30,201 nt of DNA from CALCKU01 sp964654665 (GTDB lineage Bacteria > Pseudomonadota > Alphaproteobacteria > Caulobacterales > Maricaulaceae), in NCBI GenBank assembly GCA_964654665.1, contig CAZZKV010000031.1, positions 1 to 30,201 of the forward strand, written 5' to 3'. Positions 1 through 6,995 of this stretch are shown here, piece after piece. Numbering within the stretch: position 1 is the first letter of the stretch; each line of letters opens with the position of its first letter. Position numbers and translations under genes: made by a program. The notes under the pieces were generated by a model. That model was not told where the DNA came from and made no database searches. It saw nothing but the letters and a program-made list of their open reading frames with translations.

Positions 1-76
1 AATTTTGAGCGCTCGCTATGCCTGGAACGGCAAGCAATGCTGCTGATGCAGCGGCTAATAGAAGCTTATGCTTCAT
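1..76 (-). CDS. N-terminus of an exported protein (signal peptide; cut by window edge)
   Basis: Only the first 25 codons are inside the window, starting at the ATG on minus position 76. They read as a classical Sec signal peptide: a basic n-region (MKHK), a hydrophobic core rich in Leu and Ala, and an AxA-type cleavage site (ASA before Gln-Asn). A perfect Shine-Dalgarno AGGAGG (84-89) lies 7 bases before the start, which suggests strong expression. A 7-bp perfect hairpin lies just upstream of it in the leader. The mature protein is outside the window, so no function can be given; a periplasmic or outer-membrane protein is the natural inference. Confidence 0.8.
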   Translation of the reverse strand, partial: MKHKLLLAAASAALLAVPGIASAQN

Positions 77-92
77 AATATTTCCTCCTGTA

Positions 93-109
93 GCGATGAT
101 TCTCATCGC
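93..109 (-). promoter_or_regulatory. 5' leader hairpin upstream of the exported-protein gene
   Basis: A perfect 7-bp inverted repeat (GCGATGA, 3-base loop, TCATCGC) sits 3 bases upstream of the Shine-Dalgarno of the gene starting at 76. In the mRNA it would form a small stable hairpin in front of the ribosome binding site. Such hairpins can protect abundant envelope-protein mRNAs; that role is inferred here. Confidence 0.4.
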
Positions 110-360
110 AATTTACAATCCAAGCAAAACCTTGCCCCAAAATACAATACAGAAACTGCATTGATATAACGTTTTGTTCTTATACTCATTTTTGGCGCAA
201 GACTATGGCCAATATGTGACAACTTATAAATACTACAGGCTTTTTTCAAATATTGTTGCTAAAATACATCACTTAAAAAAAACAAAATTACAACAAATAA
301 CTTATCACAGAATGCGCTATAGAGCTTAATTAAGGTGAACATATCTTGAATAAAAAGTAA
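110..360. other. AT-rich non-coding spacer
   Basis: No open reading frame with coding character is visible between the leader of the exported-protein gene and the tRNA. The stretch is strongly AT-rich and must hold the promoter of the minus-strand gene starting at 76. A weak candidate on minus is TTGGGG, 17 bases, TGTAAA in roughly 115-145, too poor to annotate separately. The T-rich stretch immediately after the 3' end of the tRNA (about 349-358, read on minus) may serve as its terminator. Confidence 0.5.
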
Positions 361-436
361 TGGTACGCCCGCACGGACTTGAACCGTGGACATCCTCATT
401 AAAAGTGAGGCGCTCTACCAACTGAGCTACGGGCGC
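361..436 (-). tRNA. tRNA-Lys, anticodon UUU
   Basis: The minus strand folds into a complete 76-base cloverleaf. The acceptor stem is GCGCCCG paired with CGGGCGU (first pair G-U), the D arm is GCUC/GAGC, and the anticodon stem is CCUCA/UGAGG with loop CUUUUAA, giving anticodon UUU at 401-403. The T arm carries GGUUCAAGUCC. The discriminator is A and the CCA end is encoded (361-363). Anticodon UUU reads AAA and AAG lysine codons. It lies 87 bases downstream of tgt on the same strand; Tgt acts on GUN-anticodon tRNAs, so this tRNA is not its substrate. Confidence 0.97.
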
Positions 437-458
437 CCAATTCAAGGCTCGCCGTATC

Positions 459-473
459 TAGGGCGAGGCCCTA
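459..473. repeat. short perfect hairpin between tgt and tRNA-Lys
   Basis: TAGGGC, 3-base loop GAG, GCCCTA forms a compact GC-rich 6-bp hairpin. No T-run follows on either strand, so it is not a standard intrinsic terminator. It could help to end tgt transcription or be a processing signal before the tRNA. Confidence 0.35.
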
Positions 474-510
474 AGTCCGTCAAGCCTAAATTTTGCTGAA
501 AAAGAGAATT

Positions 511-539
511 GAATTTCAAATTATTAAAGCTTGAAATTC
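511..539 (-). terminator. AT-rich inverted repeat spanning the tgt stop codon, possible weak terminator
   Basis: GAATTTCAA (511-519) and TTGAAATTC (531-539) are exact 9-bp inverted repeats with an 11-base loop that contains the tgt stop codon (524-526). On the minus strand the stem is followed by AATTCTCTTTTT. The stem is AT-rich and the T-run is displaced by 7 bases, so this is a weak intrinsic terminator at best. Confidence 0.35.
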
Positions 540-1648
540 GCTCTAAATTGCCGGGTGAACTTTTCAAATTCACCTCTTACAATAGCTTTACGCATCCGGG
601 ACATTAAGTCTTGAAAATATGCAATATTATGCCAACTGAGAATCATCGCCCCCAATAATTCCTGTGACCTTATCAAGTGATGCACATAAGCTTTGGAATA
701 ATGTTGACTGGCCGGAACATCCAAGGCTGCATTCAATGGGCTATCATCTTCGGCAAATTCAGCCTTTTTGATATTATAAGGCCCGCTGTCTGTCCAAACT
801 TGGCCATGACGACCGGATCGTGTTGGAATCACGCAATCAAACATATCTACGCCGCGAGCAACGGCTTCGACCAAATCAATCGGCTTTCCGACACCCATAA
901 GATAACGCGGCCGTTCCGCAGGCAAAAACGGTATGGTAACATCCAATGTTTCGCACATAGCATCATGCCCTTCGCCTACTGCCAGCCCACCAATAGCAAA
1001 TCCGCCATAACCACCCGCCATATCCTCTGAAACACTTGCCTCGGCAGATAATTTGCGCAGTTCAGGAAACGTAGACCCCTGGATAATAGCAAATAATGTC
1101 TGATGATTCCGTTCACCAAAAGCCGCTAATGAACGTTTGCCCCAGCGCAAAGATAGCTCCATAGATGATTTCGCTGCCTCAAAAGGGGATGGAAATTCGG
1201 TACATTCGTCAAGCTGCATTGAAATATCAGCCCCAAGCAAATCGGCTTGAATTTCTATAGAGCGTTCAGGTGAAAGCATATGTCGCGAGCCATCATGATG
1301 GCTCTGAAACTCAACCCCCTCTTCGCGCATTTTACGTAATTTAGAGAGAGACCAGACTTGAAAACCACCCGAATCTGTTAGAATAGGCCCGCTCCAACCT
1401 CCAAATTTGTGCAGCCCGCCGAGACGATGTATTCGTTCAGCCCCAGGACGTAACATCAAATGGTAAGTATTCCCCAAAATAATATCAGATCCAGCCTGAC
1501 GAACTTGATCCATATAGACGCCTTTAACCGTTCCTGCGGTACCCACAGGCATAAAGGCAGGCGTACGAATATCACCACGCGGCGTACGTAAAACCCCTGT
1601 TCTTGCCTGTCCTTCGCGAGCTTGTATATCAAAGGGAAATTTGGCCAT
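524..1648 (-). CDS. tgt: Queuine/preQ1 tRNA-ribosyltransferase (Tgt)
   Basis: Tgt exchanges G34 of GUN-anticodon tRNAs (Asp, Asn, His, Tyr) for preQ1, the first tRNA-bound step of queuosine synthesis. The 374-residue product has the normal family length and TIM-barrel signatures: TDSGGFQ with the general-acid Asp near residue 92, QLDECTEF near 145-152, GGLAVGEG near 220-227, and the nucleophile Asp near 271 in FDCVIPTR. The odd feature is the structural zinc site. The usual CxCxxC just before the conserved YS.AY..HL is replaced by LDVPAS, so all three cysteines (residues 309, 311, 314) are Leu, Val and Ser, while the fourth ligand (His340 in SWHNIAYF) remains. It starts 2 bases after the queA stop with no clear Shine-Dalgarno, implying translational coupling in a queA-tgt operon. 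Confidence 0.95.
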   Translation of the reverse strand: MAKFPFDIQAREGQARTGVLRTPRGDIRTPAFMPVGTAGTVKGVYMDQVRQAGSDIILGNTYHLMLRPGAERIHRLGGLHKFGGWSGPILTDSGGFQVWSLSKLRKMREEGVEFQSHHDGSRHMLSPERSIEIQADLLGADISMQLDECTEFPSPFEAAKSSMELSLRWGKRSLAAFGERNHQTLFAIIQGSTFPELRKLSAEASVSEDMAGGYGGFAIGGLAVGEGHDAMCETLDVTIPFLPAERPRYLMGVGKPIDLVEAVARGVDMFDCVIPTRSGRHGQVWTDSGPYNIKKAEFAEDDSPLNAALDVPASQHYSKAYVHHLIRSQELLGAMILSWHNIAYFQDLMSRMRKAIVRGEFEKFTRQFRANFKL

Positions 1649-1650
1649 AT

Positions 1651-2709
1651 TTAACTATTTGCCATCCATATTAGGCTTGAATCGCCGTAACTATAAAAAC
1701 GATATCCAGTTTCAAGCGCATAACGATAGGCGGATTGCATCCTATCCAGTCCGGCCAAAGCACTCACCAACATAAATAAGGTTGATTTAGGCAAATGAAA
1801 ATTAGTCATTAAGCCATCAATAATTTGAAACGAGTATCCAGGAGTAATAAAAATATCCGTATCGCGACTGCCAGCTTTAACACGTCCGCCTTCTGCTGAG
1901 GCTTCAAGCGCTCTCAATGCTGTTGTCCCCACGGCAATAATTCTGCGGCCTTCCAATTTTGCCATATTAATCCGGTCTGCCGTTTCTCTATCGATAGAAA
2001 ACCACTCGCTATGCATATGATGGTTTTTTGTATCATCGGATTTAACAGGCAGAAAAGTCCCTGCACCAACATGTAGGGTAAGTCGTTCAATTTGCACCCC
2101 TTTTGTTGCAAATTTAGAAAAAATTTCCGGCGTAAAATGCAAACCGGCTGTCGGGGCAGCAACGGATCCGCTCTTTTGTGCATAAATAGTCTGGTAATCA
2201 TCAAAATCGCTCGCATCTGCAGCGCGTTTGCGGGCTATATAAGGCGGCAAAGGCGGGACACCAACCCTCTTGATTGCCTCTAAAAAGGCCTCATCTCGTT
2301 GCGAAAATTGCAATACAATCTCACCGCCGTCGCATTTTTCAATGACCACAGCGTTCAAAGTGCCCGAAAATGTCACCCTATCACCACGTTTCAACCGTTT
2401 GGCCGGACGTGCAAAGACAGTCCAAACGCCCTGCTCCTTATCCGTCAATAAGTTGATGTCTAGCGTTACATCTCCGCCGCCGCCGATTGCCCGTGCAGCA
2501 CGCACACCCTGAAGAGCGGCAGGTAAAACACGGGTTTCATTGAGAACAAGCACATCACCCCTTTGTAATAAATCCGGTAAGTCAAAGACATGGTGATCTA
2601 ATAACCCATCGCCGCCTATCTGTAAAAGCCGCGCCGAATCGCGAGGCACAGCTGGACGCAGTGCAATCGCGCCTTCAGGCAGATCAAAATCGAACAGGTT
2701 AGTTTTCAT
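1651..2709 (-). CDS. queA: S-adenosylmethionine:tRNA ribosyltransferase-isomerase (QueA)
   Basis: QueA transfers and isomerises the ribosyl group of SAM onto 7-aminomethyl-7-deazaguanine in tRNA, giving epoxyqueuosine after the Tgt step. The 352 residues match the family end to end: PRDSARLL near residue 22, DVLVLNETRVLPA, PPLPPYI, VAAPTAGLHFT, HVGAGTF.PV, HMHSEWF, AVGTTALRALE, LMTNFHLPKSTLFMLVSALAG and the C-terminal YRFYSYGDSSLI. It is followed at once by tgt. Its start lies only 23 bases after the T-run of an intrinsic terminator closing the cyclophilin gene, so its message comes either from read-through or from a promoter inside ppiB. No strong ribosome binding site precedes the ATG. Confidence 0.96.
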   Translation of the reverse strand: MKTNLFDFDLPEGAIALRPAVPRDSARLLQIGGDGLLDHHVFDLPDLLQRGDVLVLNETRVLPAALQGVRAARAIGGGGDVTLDINLLTDKEQGVWTVFARPAKRLKRGDRVTFSGTLNAVVIEKCDGGEIVLQFSQRDEAFLEAIKRVGVPPLPPYIARKRAADASDFDDYQTIYAQKSGSVAAPTAGLHFTPEIFSKFATKGVQIERLTLHVGAGTFLPVKSDDTKNHHMHSEWFSIDRETADRINMAKLEGRRIIAVGTTALRALEASAEGGRVKAGSRDTDIFITPGYSFQIIDGLMTNFHLPKSTLFMLVSALAGLDRMQSAYRYALETGYRFYSYGDSSLIWMANS

Positions 2710-2732
2710 ACCGCAGCTATTATTTGGCTAAG

Positions 2733-2754
2733 AAAAAACCCGGCCAAAGCCGGG
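2733..2754 (-). terminator. Rho-independent terminator after ppiB
   Basis: On the minus strand CCCGGC, loop TTTG, GCCGGG is followed directly by six T residues. It starts 8 bases after the cyclophilin stop codon and ends 23 bases before the queA start, dividing the coaD-ppi-ppi genes from queA-tgt. Confidence 0.9.
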
Positions 2755-2762
2755 AGAAAATT

Positions 2763-3221
2763 CTAAGTAACTGTCATCTTGACGATTTTACCAGGATAAC
2801 GAGGCGGTTCACCTTTAGGGAGAGCATCAATCAATTCCATACCACTCTCGACCTCGCCCCAGACCGTATATTGTCCATCCAAAAATCTAGCGTCATCAAA
2901 ACATATGAAAAACTGGCTACTGGCAGAGTTTGGGTTTGCAGCCCGCGCCATAGAACAAACACCGCGCACATGGGGTTCGCTTGAAAATTCGGCATCAACA
3001 TTATCTTTATATCCGCCCATGCCTGTCCCGTCAGGGCAGCCACCTTGTGCCATAAATCCATCTATCACGCGGTGAAATATTAGGCCGTCATAAAAACCTT
3101 CACTCGCCAATTTCGTTATTTGTGCAACATGTTTTGGCGCAAGATCGGATCGCAATTTGATCGTCACATCGCCCGTGGTGCCGTCATTAGCATCAACATT
3201 CAAGATAAGTTTTTCAGCCAT
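2763..3221 (-). CDS. ppiB: Cytoplasmic cyclophilin-type peptidyl-prolyl isomerase
   Basis: It catalyses cis-trans isomerisation of Xaa-Pro bonds during protein folding. A single cyclophilin domain fills the protein: GLIFHRVIDGFMAQGG (with the catalytic Arg), then SMARAANPNSASSQFFI, then FLDGQYTVWGEV. The position of the cyclosporin-contact Trp in eukaryotic cyclophilins is Phe here, as in E. coli PpiB. There is no signal peptide, so it is cytoplasmic. The frame is open from an ATG at 3233, but the internal ATG at 3221 (protein MAEKLI..., 152 aa) is preceded by GGAG at 7-base spacing and is preferred. It follows the lipoprotein cyclophilin by a short gap and ends at an intrinsic terminator. 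Confidence 0.93.
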   Translation of the reverse strand: MAEKLILNVDANDGTTGDVTIKLRSDLAPKHVAQITKLASEGFYDGLIFHRVIDGFMAQGGCPDGTGMGGYKDNVDAEFSSEPHVRGVCSMARAANPNSASSQFFICFDDARFLDGQYTVWGEVESGMELIDALPKGEPPRYPGKIVKMTVT

Positions 3222-3244
3222 TTTCGGCTCCATTCGTTTTAATT

Positions 3245-4177
3245 TTAAGGTTTGATACGGGTCGGGACAGCAATATCACAAATATCAGGATAGCTACCAT
3301 CGGTTTTTTTCTGCGTCTGTAAATAGGTATTAAAAGCCGGCGAACGAGTATCCAAAACCTGTATATTAACACGCTCTGCAGCAGGAACATCAGCTACAAC
3401 TTGAACTTTATTCATTTTATCAGGAACAAAATCCGGTTTCTCACCCGCTGTTCCGACTTTAATAGATTCAAGATGTTCGCGTCCACCAACCGTATTCCCC
3501 CATATGGAATATTGTGTATCCAACCATGGTGATGTTCCGCGCATTAGGAAAAACTGGCTATTACCGCTATTCGGCTGACCACCAGACCGGGCCATAGATG
3601 TCACGCCTTTGCAGTGAATGCCATAAGCTTCAACTTTTCCATCCTTTGTTAGAATTGCTTGAGAACTCGGCTGGGAAGCAACCGGTAATGATTTGTAAAA
3701 CCCGACCCCAATTTCACCACTATTTGGATTTTGTGGGTCAACAGGTTGTGCACCAATTAAGGTTACAGCCATATCCGGAGATCGGCGGAAGGTAAATTCG
3801 GCTTCTATATCCGGCAAAGATGAATCGCCAGTACCATCTCCTTTAGGATCACCCGTTTGGTTCATGAAACCATCAATGACGCGGTGAAACGTAATAAAAT
3901 CATAAAACTTTTGCCGCGTAAGCGTTTTAATTTGCGCAACATGTTTTGGGGCAATTTCGGGGAAGAGTTCGATAATAAAACGGCCATAATCTGTATCGAT
4001 ATATAGGGTGTTTTCTGGATCAAGATCACGCCAAGCAGTCTCCGGGGCACGAACGGTTTTCTGTGCGATGGCTACTTTTGCCTCTGCATCTGCAGGCACA
4101 TCCGAACTTTCGGCAGCACAGGCCGAAAAAGAAAAAACGGACCCTAACAATAAGGCCATTGAGAGTGATTTTATCAT
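3245..4177 (-). CDS. Exported cyclophilin-type peptidyl-prolyl isomerase, probable lipoprotein
   Basis: The 310-residue protein starts with a signal sequence (MIKSLSMALLLGSVF) ending in FSAC, a plausible lipobox, so the mature protein would be lipidated at Cys19 or so and act in the periplasm. A cyclophilin domain follows with FITFHRVIDGFMNQTGDP, MARSGGQPNSGNSQFFL and WLDTQYSIWGNTVGG. It is longer than a minimal cyclophilin, with a roughly 50-residue insertion between the catalytic segment and the GNSQFF motif and a C-terminal tail of about 70 residues. Its start codon overlaps the coaD stop (ATGA at 4174-4177), so the two are translationally coupled, and ppiB follows. Tandem exported and cytosolic cyclophilins in one operon point to compartment-specific copies. 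Confidence 0.88.
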   Translation of the reverse strand: MIKSLSMALLLGSVFSFSACAAESSDVPADAEAKVAIAQKTVRAPETAWRDLDPENTLYIDTDYGRFIIELFPEIAPKHVAQIKTLTRQKFYDFITFHRVIDGFMNQTGDPKGDGTGDSSLPDIEAEFTFRRSPDMAVTLIGAQPVDPQNPNSGEIGVGFYKSLPVASQPSSQAILTKDGKVEAYGIHCKGVTSMARSGGQPNSGNSQFFLMRGTSPWLDTQYSIWGNTVGGREHLESIKVGTAGEKPDFVPDKMNKVQVVADVPAAERVNIQVLDTRSPAFNTYLQTQKKTDGSYPDICDIAVPTRIKP

Positions 4178-4680
4178 GAAAATTTATCCTTTAACCGTAG
4201 CTCGACTTCCGGCGTCACAAATTGGTTAACATCCCCTCCAAGGCGTGCGATTTCTTTCACCAACCTTGAGGCAATTGTCTGAAATTGCGGGTCTGCCATG
4301 AGGAATACAGTTTCAATATCCGGGTTTAAGCGATCATTCATTCCGGCCATTTGAAATTCATATTCGAAATCCGATACGGCCCTGAGACCGCGCACTATCA
4401 TAGAAGCACCGACGCTTTCAACAAAATGTATCAGTAATCCCTCGAAAGGCTTTACTTCAACTTCAATCCGGTCCCGAAAAGGAGCCACAACATGCTCAAC
4501 CATTTCAACCCGCTCATCCAGTGCAAATAGAGGATTTTTTCCTCGGTTTATTGCAACCGCTACAACTAATTTATCGCATAATCGGCTGGCCCGTTTCATA
4601 ATATCCAAATGTCCAAGAGTCATCGGGTCAAATGTCCCCGGATAAAGTGCCGTACGCTGCGGATCAGAAACTTTTTTCAT
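4174..4680 (-). CDS. coaD: Phosphopantetheine adenylyltransferase
   Basis: CoaD adenylates 4'-phosphopantetheine to dephospho-CoA, the penultimate step of coenzyme A synthesis. The 168-residue protein is of usual size and shows the nucleotidyltransferase signature PGTFDPMTLGHLDI (T/HxGH at residues 21-24) and the family motif GLRAVSDFEYEFQM, with LVKEIARLGGDV near the C-terminus. It begins about 70 bases after the stop of the NAGS-like gene on the same strand and overlaps the next gene by ATGA. Its place ahead of cyclophilins, queA and tgt is an arrangement I recall from Caulobacter relatives. Confidence 0.96.
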   Translation of the reverse strand: MKKVSDPQRTALYPGTFDPMTLGHLDIMKRASRLCDKLVVAVAINRGKNPLFALDERVEMVEHVVAPFRDRIEVEVKPFEGLLIHFVESVGASMIVRGLRAVSDFEYEFQMAGMNDRLNPDIETVFLMADPQFQTIASRLVKEIARLGGDVNQFVTPEVELRLKDKFS

Positions 4681-4748
4681 AAACCCGCTTATACAAATTC
4701 AGTCACAGGTTTCCAGTTTAAAATAACCACGACCAACATAATTGATAT

Positions 4749-5891
4749 TTACTGTATAAAATCGTCGGGCGCAGCGCCAGCAGCCATAATAGCGCGCGGA
4801 ATATCAACTGCATCTACCCCTTTCCAGAACACACGCCATTCACCGCTAAGCTGCATACCGTCGCAATGACGCATGTAAAAACCATTAAAGGGATTTCCCA
4901 TACGCGATCGCCAGAAAAAAGCAGGGATATCAGCACAAAGTGCCTCCCAAATATCACGGCCTATACCCTCGCCTTGCGCTTCTTGTATCACCCAAAATTT
5001 AGACAGGTAAGGCAGCCCTGCAAGGGTCGTAACAATAGCGCCGCCGCGGTAAGTGTTTTCAATATAGGCTTTGTGAATTTTTGATTGCAAAAATTTAGGC
5101 TGTATGGGTTTTCCAAATGCCGCATCAATAGATGTATTAAGACTGATCACATCTAATTTTACCAATGTGTTCACGATATGCAGCGTGACAGCACGGCGCA
5201 ACATTGTCCCTGATCCTTGCGTCGTAAACAATTCTGGCAACAGGTTAAGCGGAGAGGCCATAACATAAACAGTTTGACGCATCTTCTCTTGAGATAAATC
5301 TCGTACTAATCGTACAAACCGGGTTTGGCCGCTGGTCAGACTATCTGGATCCAGTTTATCATACATATTATCGATATTTAAATTGGAAAGCCTCTGTCCA
5401 TTTTGGATAATTCCACCTGATGGCTGTAGGAAAATAATCTTATGTGGATTCAAATGCGATACAAGCGATTGAAGATTCATCTTTCCGCGTCGGTCTGTCA
5501 TTTCCAGAACAGCAAGCCGCCCGCCTTGAGTTATCTTTTTTATTTCCGGAATTAATTTATATGTCGCCGTATCGAGTTTTAAAGCAAAAATTGATGCGCT
5601 TTCAAGTTCACGCATTAGTTTCTGACCTTGGTATTTCAACGTAGCCCGGTCATCACTAAGAGCTCCGATCAACAACACGGGGGTTAGCCCTAACTCGAAT
5701 AAAATGCGCAAATTACTCAGTAAGGCTTCAAGCAAAGGTTTTTTTAAACACCGTGGATCCAATACCATAAGCGCAAATCGTTCAGGGTCTTGCGCCGTGA
5801 ATAACTTTGCGTAAAAAGCAGCTTCTTGCGTTGCACCGACGGCTGCCAAACTGCGCAAAACCGTCTCTCTTATTGCTTTAGACTGACTCAC
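4749..5891 (-). CDS. N-acetylglutamate synthase-like protein: degenerate amino-acid-kinase domain fused to a NAT (DUF619) acetyltransferase domain
   Basis: The 380-residue protein has the architecture of the bifunctional NAGS-K enzymes of Xanthomonas and Maricaulis, which are roughly 440 aa. The C-terminal acetyltransferase (about 265-380) looks intact: KAYIENTYRGGAIV, the acetyl-CoA loop AQGEGIGRDIW, FFWRSRMGNPFNGFYM and WRVFWKG. The N-terminal kinase domain is eroded. The phosphate-binding KxGG after strand 1 is replaced by LDPR (44-47). The HGAGPQ loop is IGALSD (75-80). The N-acetylglutamate-binding NVNAD-type segment is unrecognisable. Linker motifs PHKIIFL and LFTTQGSGTMLRR remain. It is therefore likely an acetyltransferase, synthesising N-acetylglutamate for arginine, with a non-catalytic and perhaps arginine-sensing kinase domain, as in vertebrate NAGS. 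The preceding gene is an M20 deacetylase with only a 0-1 base gap. Confidence 0.85.
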   Translation of the reverse strand: MSQSKAIRETVLRSLAAVGATQEAAFYAKLFTAQDPERFALMVLDPRCLKKPLLEALLSNLRILFELGLTPVLLIGALSDDRATLKYQGQKLMRELESASIFALKLDTATYKLIPEIKKITQGGRLAVLEMTDRRGKMNLQSLVSHLNPHKIIFLQPSGGIIQNGQRLSNLNIDNMYDKLDPDSLTSGQTRFVRLVRDLSQEKMRQTVYVMASPLNLLPELFTTQGSGTMLRRAVTLHIVNTLVKLDVISLNTSIDAAFGKPIQPKFLQSKIHKAYIENTYRGGAIVTTLAGLPYLSKFWVIQEAQGEGIGRDIWEALCADIPAFFWRSRMGNPFNGFYMRHCDGMQLSGEWRVFWKGVDAVDIPRAIMAAGAAPDDFIQ

Positions 5892-6983
5892 TTATAGTCC
5901 TGATATCGCCCGCATGTAACATAATGCAGCCTCATGCAGCTGCGCACCCGTTACATATTCATCTGGTTTGTGAGCTTGGTCAACATCCCCGGGACCATAA
6001 ACTACAGTATTAATCCCGGCATTCGATAACATCGCAGCCTCGGTCCAATATGGCAGGTCTACAGGATCGAAGTCTCCAAAATATGGCTGAAAGGCTTTTA
6101 TATTTTTTGAGGCAAAAGCCGGAAAAGCCACGAGCGTTTCAAGCCTATTATCTGGATACATCTGGCGAACCAATTTTATCATATCATTTTTTCGCCCTAT
6201 AACATCATCACCCGGCGGTGGCCGCATGGAAAACCATAGGCGCGATTGTGTCGGAATTACGTTATAGGCCCCGTCCGTATCGATTTTCCCGATATTCGTG
6301 CACAAACCGGCATATGGCGCAGACCCTATAGTACTATGAGCTTTACCATAGTCCCCAATTGCCACAGCAAGCCGTGCTACATCTTGAAGCGGTGCAGAGG
6401 TTTCATCCGATAATGACGAATGCCCACCGGGGCCAGAAAATACGATTGAAAAAGCTAACATCCCTCGGTGCTGACGCCCGACCCGGCACCCTGTGGGTTC
6501 GCACACTATCGCCAAGGGTATATCATTCAACTGCCCTTGTTGAATAACCGCTGGCATGACTTCACTGCCATGCTCTTCATCCCCACTAAACAAAATAGCC
6601 ACATCTTTTGGCTTTGTTTCTGCTAATCCTGCTAAGATACAAGCCGCGGCCCCTTTAATATCGCTGGTTCCAAGGCCCAAATATTTGTCACCGTGTTGGC
6701 GAATCTTATGCGCATCTCCCGACCATCCATCGGCAATAGGAACCGTATCAATATGGACATTCAACAGCACTTTTGGATCTCCCCAACGGGCTAATACATA
6801 ACCGCTATCGGTTTTACCACGGGACCGAGCTACAGAATTCATTACCAATGTATCAGGCGAAAACTGTGATAAAGACTTATATAAAAATTCGATACAGGCT
6901 AATTCATCCCCCGTCCCATTTTGAGTATCGAAAGCAACAAGTCGTGTCATCCAATCGAGTGATTGTTGTAATAGATTAGAAAT
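5892..6983 (-). CDS. M20 family deacetylase, acetylornithine/acetylcitrulline type, probable AUU start
   Basis: The enzyme family removes the acetyl group from N-acetylornithine or N-acetylcitrulline in arginine synthesis. Di-zinc ligands are visible in order: NVHIDTVP, LGTSDIKGA, SGDEEHGS, CEPT and the C-terminal QAHKPDEY. GPGGHSS marks the dimerisation domain. The first ATG (6950) would truncate the N-terminal helix and has no ribosome binding site. The frame continues upstream for 11 codons (ISNLLQQSLDW) to an ATT at 6981-6983 placed 5 bases after a perfect AAGGAGG (6989-6995), and this extension resembles the start of the Xanthomonas-type enzyme. I therefore place the start at ATT, giving 363 aa. 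The neighbouring NAGS-like gene supports an arginine role; substrate choice cannot be read from sequence. Confidence 0.85.
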   Translation of the reverse strand: MSNLLQQSLDWMTRLVAFDTQNGTGDELACIEFLYKSLSQFSPDTLVMNSVARSRGKTDSGYVLARWGDPKVLLNVHIDTVPIADGWSGDAHKIRQHGDKYLGLGTSDIKGAAACILAGLAETKPKDVAILFSGDEEHGSEVMPAVIQQGQLNDIPLAIVCEPTGCRVGRQHRGMLAFSIVFSGPGGHSSLSDETSAPLQDVARLAVAIGDYGKAHSTIGSAPYAGLCTNIGKIDTDGAYNVIPTQSRLWFSMRPPPGDDVIGRKNDMIKLVRQMYPDNRLETLVAFPAFASKNIKAFQPYFGDFDPVDLPYWTEAAMLSNAGINTVVYGPGDVDQAHKPDEYVTGAQLHEAALCYMRAISGL

Positions 6984-6988
6984 AAACG

Positions 6989-6995
6989 CCTCCTT
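6989..6995 (-). promoter_or_regulatory. Strong ribosome binding site that fixes an AUU start
   Basis: AAGGAGG on minus is a perfect anti-Shine-Dalgarno match. The only initiator-like codon at proper distance is ATT (6981-6983, 5-base gap), in frame with the deacetylase. The first ATG of the frame is 38 bases away. A competing reading is an 18-codon leader ORF from an ATG at 7001-7003 whose TGA overlaps the ATG at 6950, but that ORF contains the ribosome binding site rather than following it. Confidence 0.6.

Noticed and set aside
677..1030. A 117-codon plus-strand frame opposite tgt
   Set aside because: It is antisense to a conserved enzyme and has no supporting start signal.
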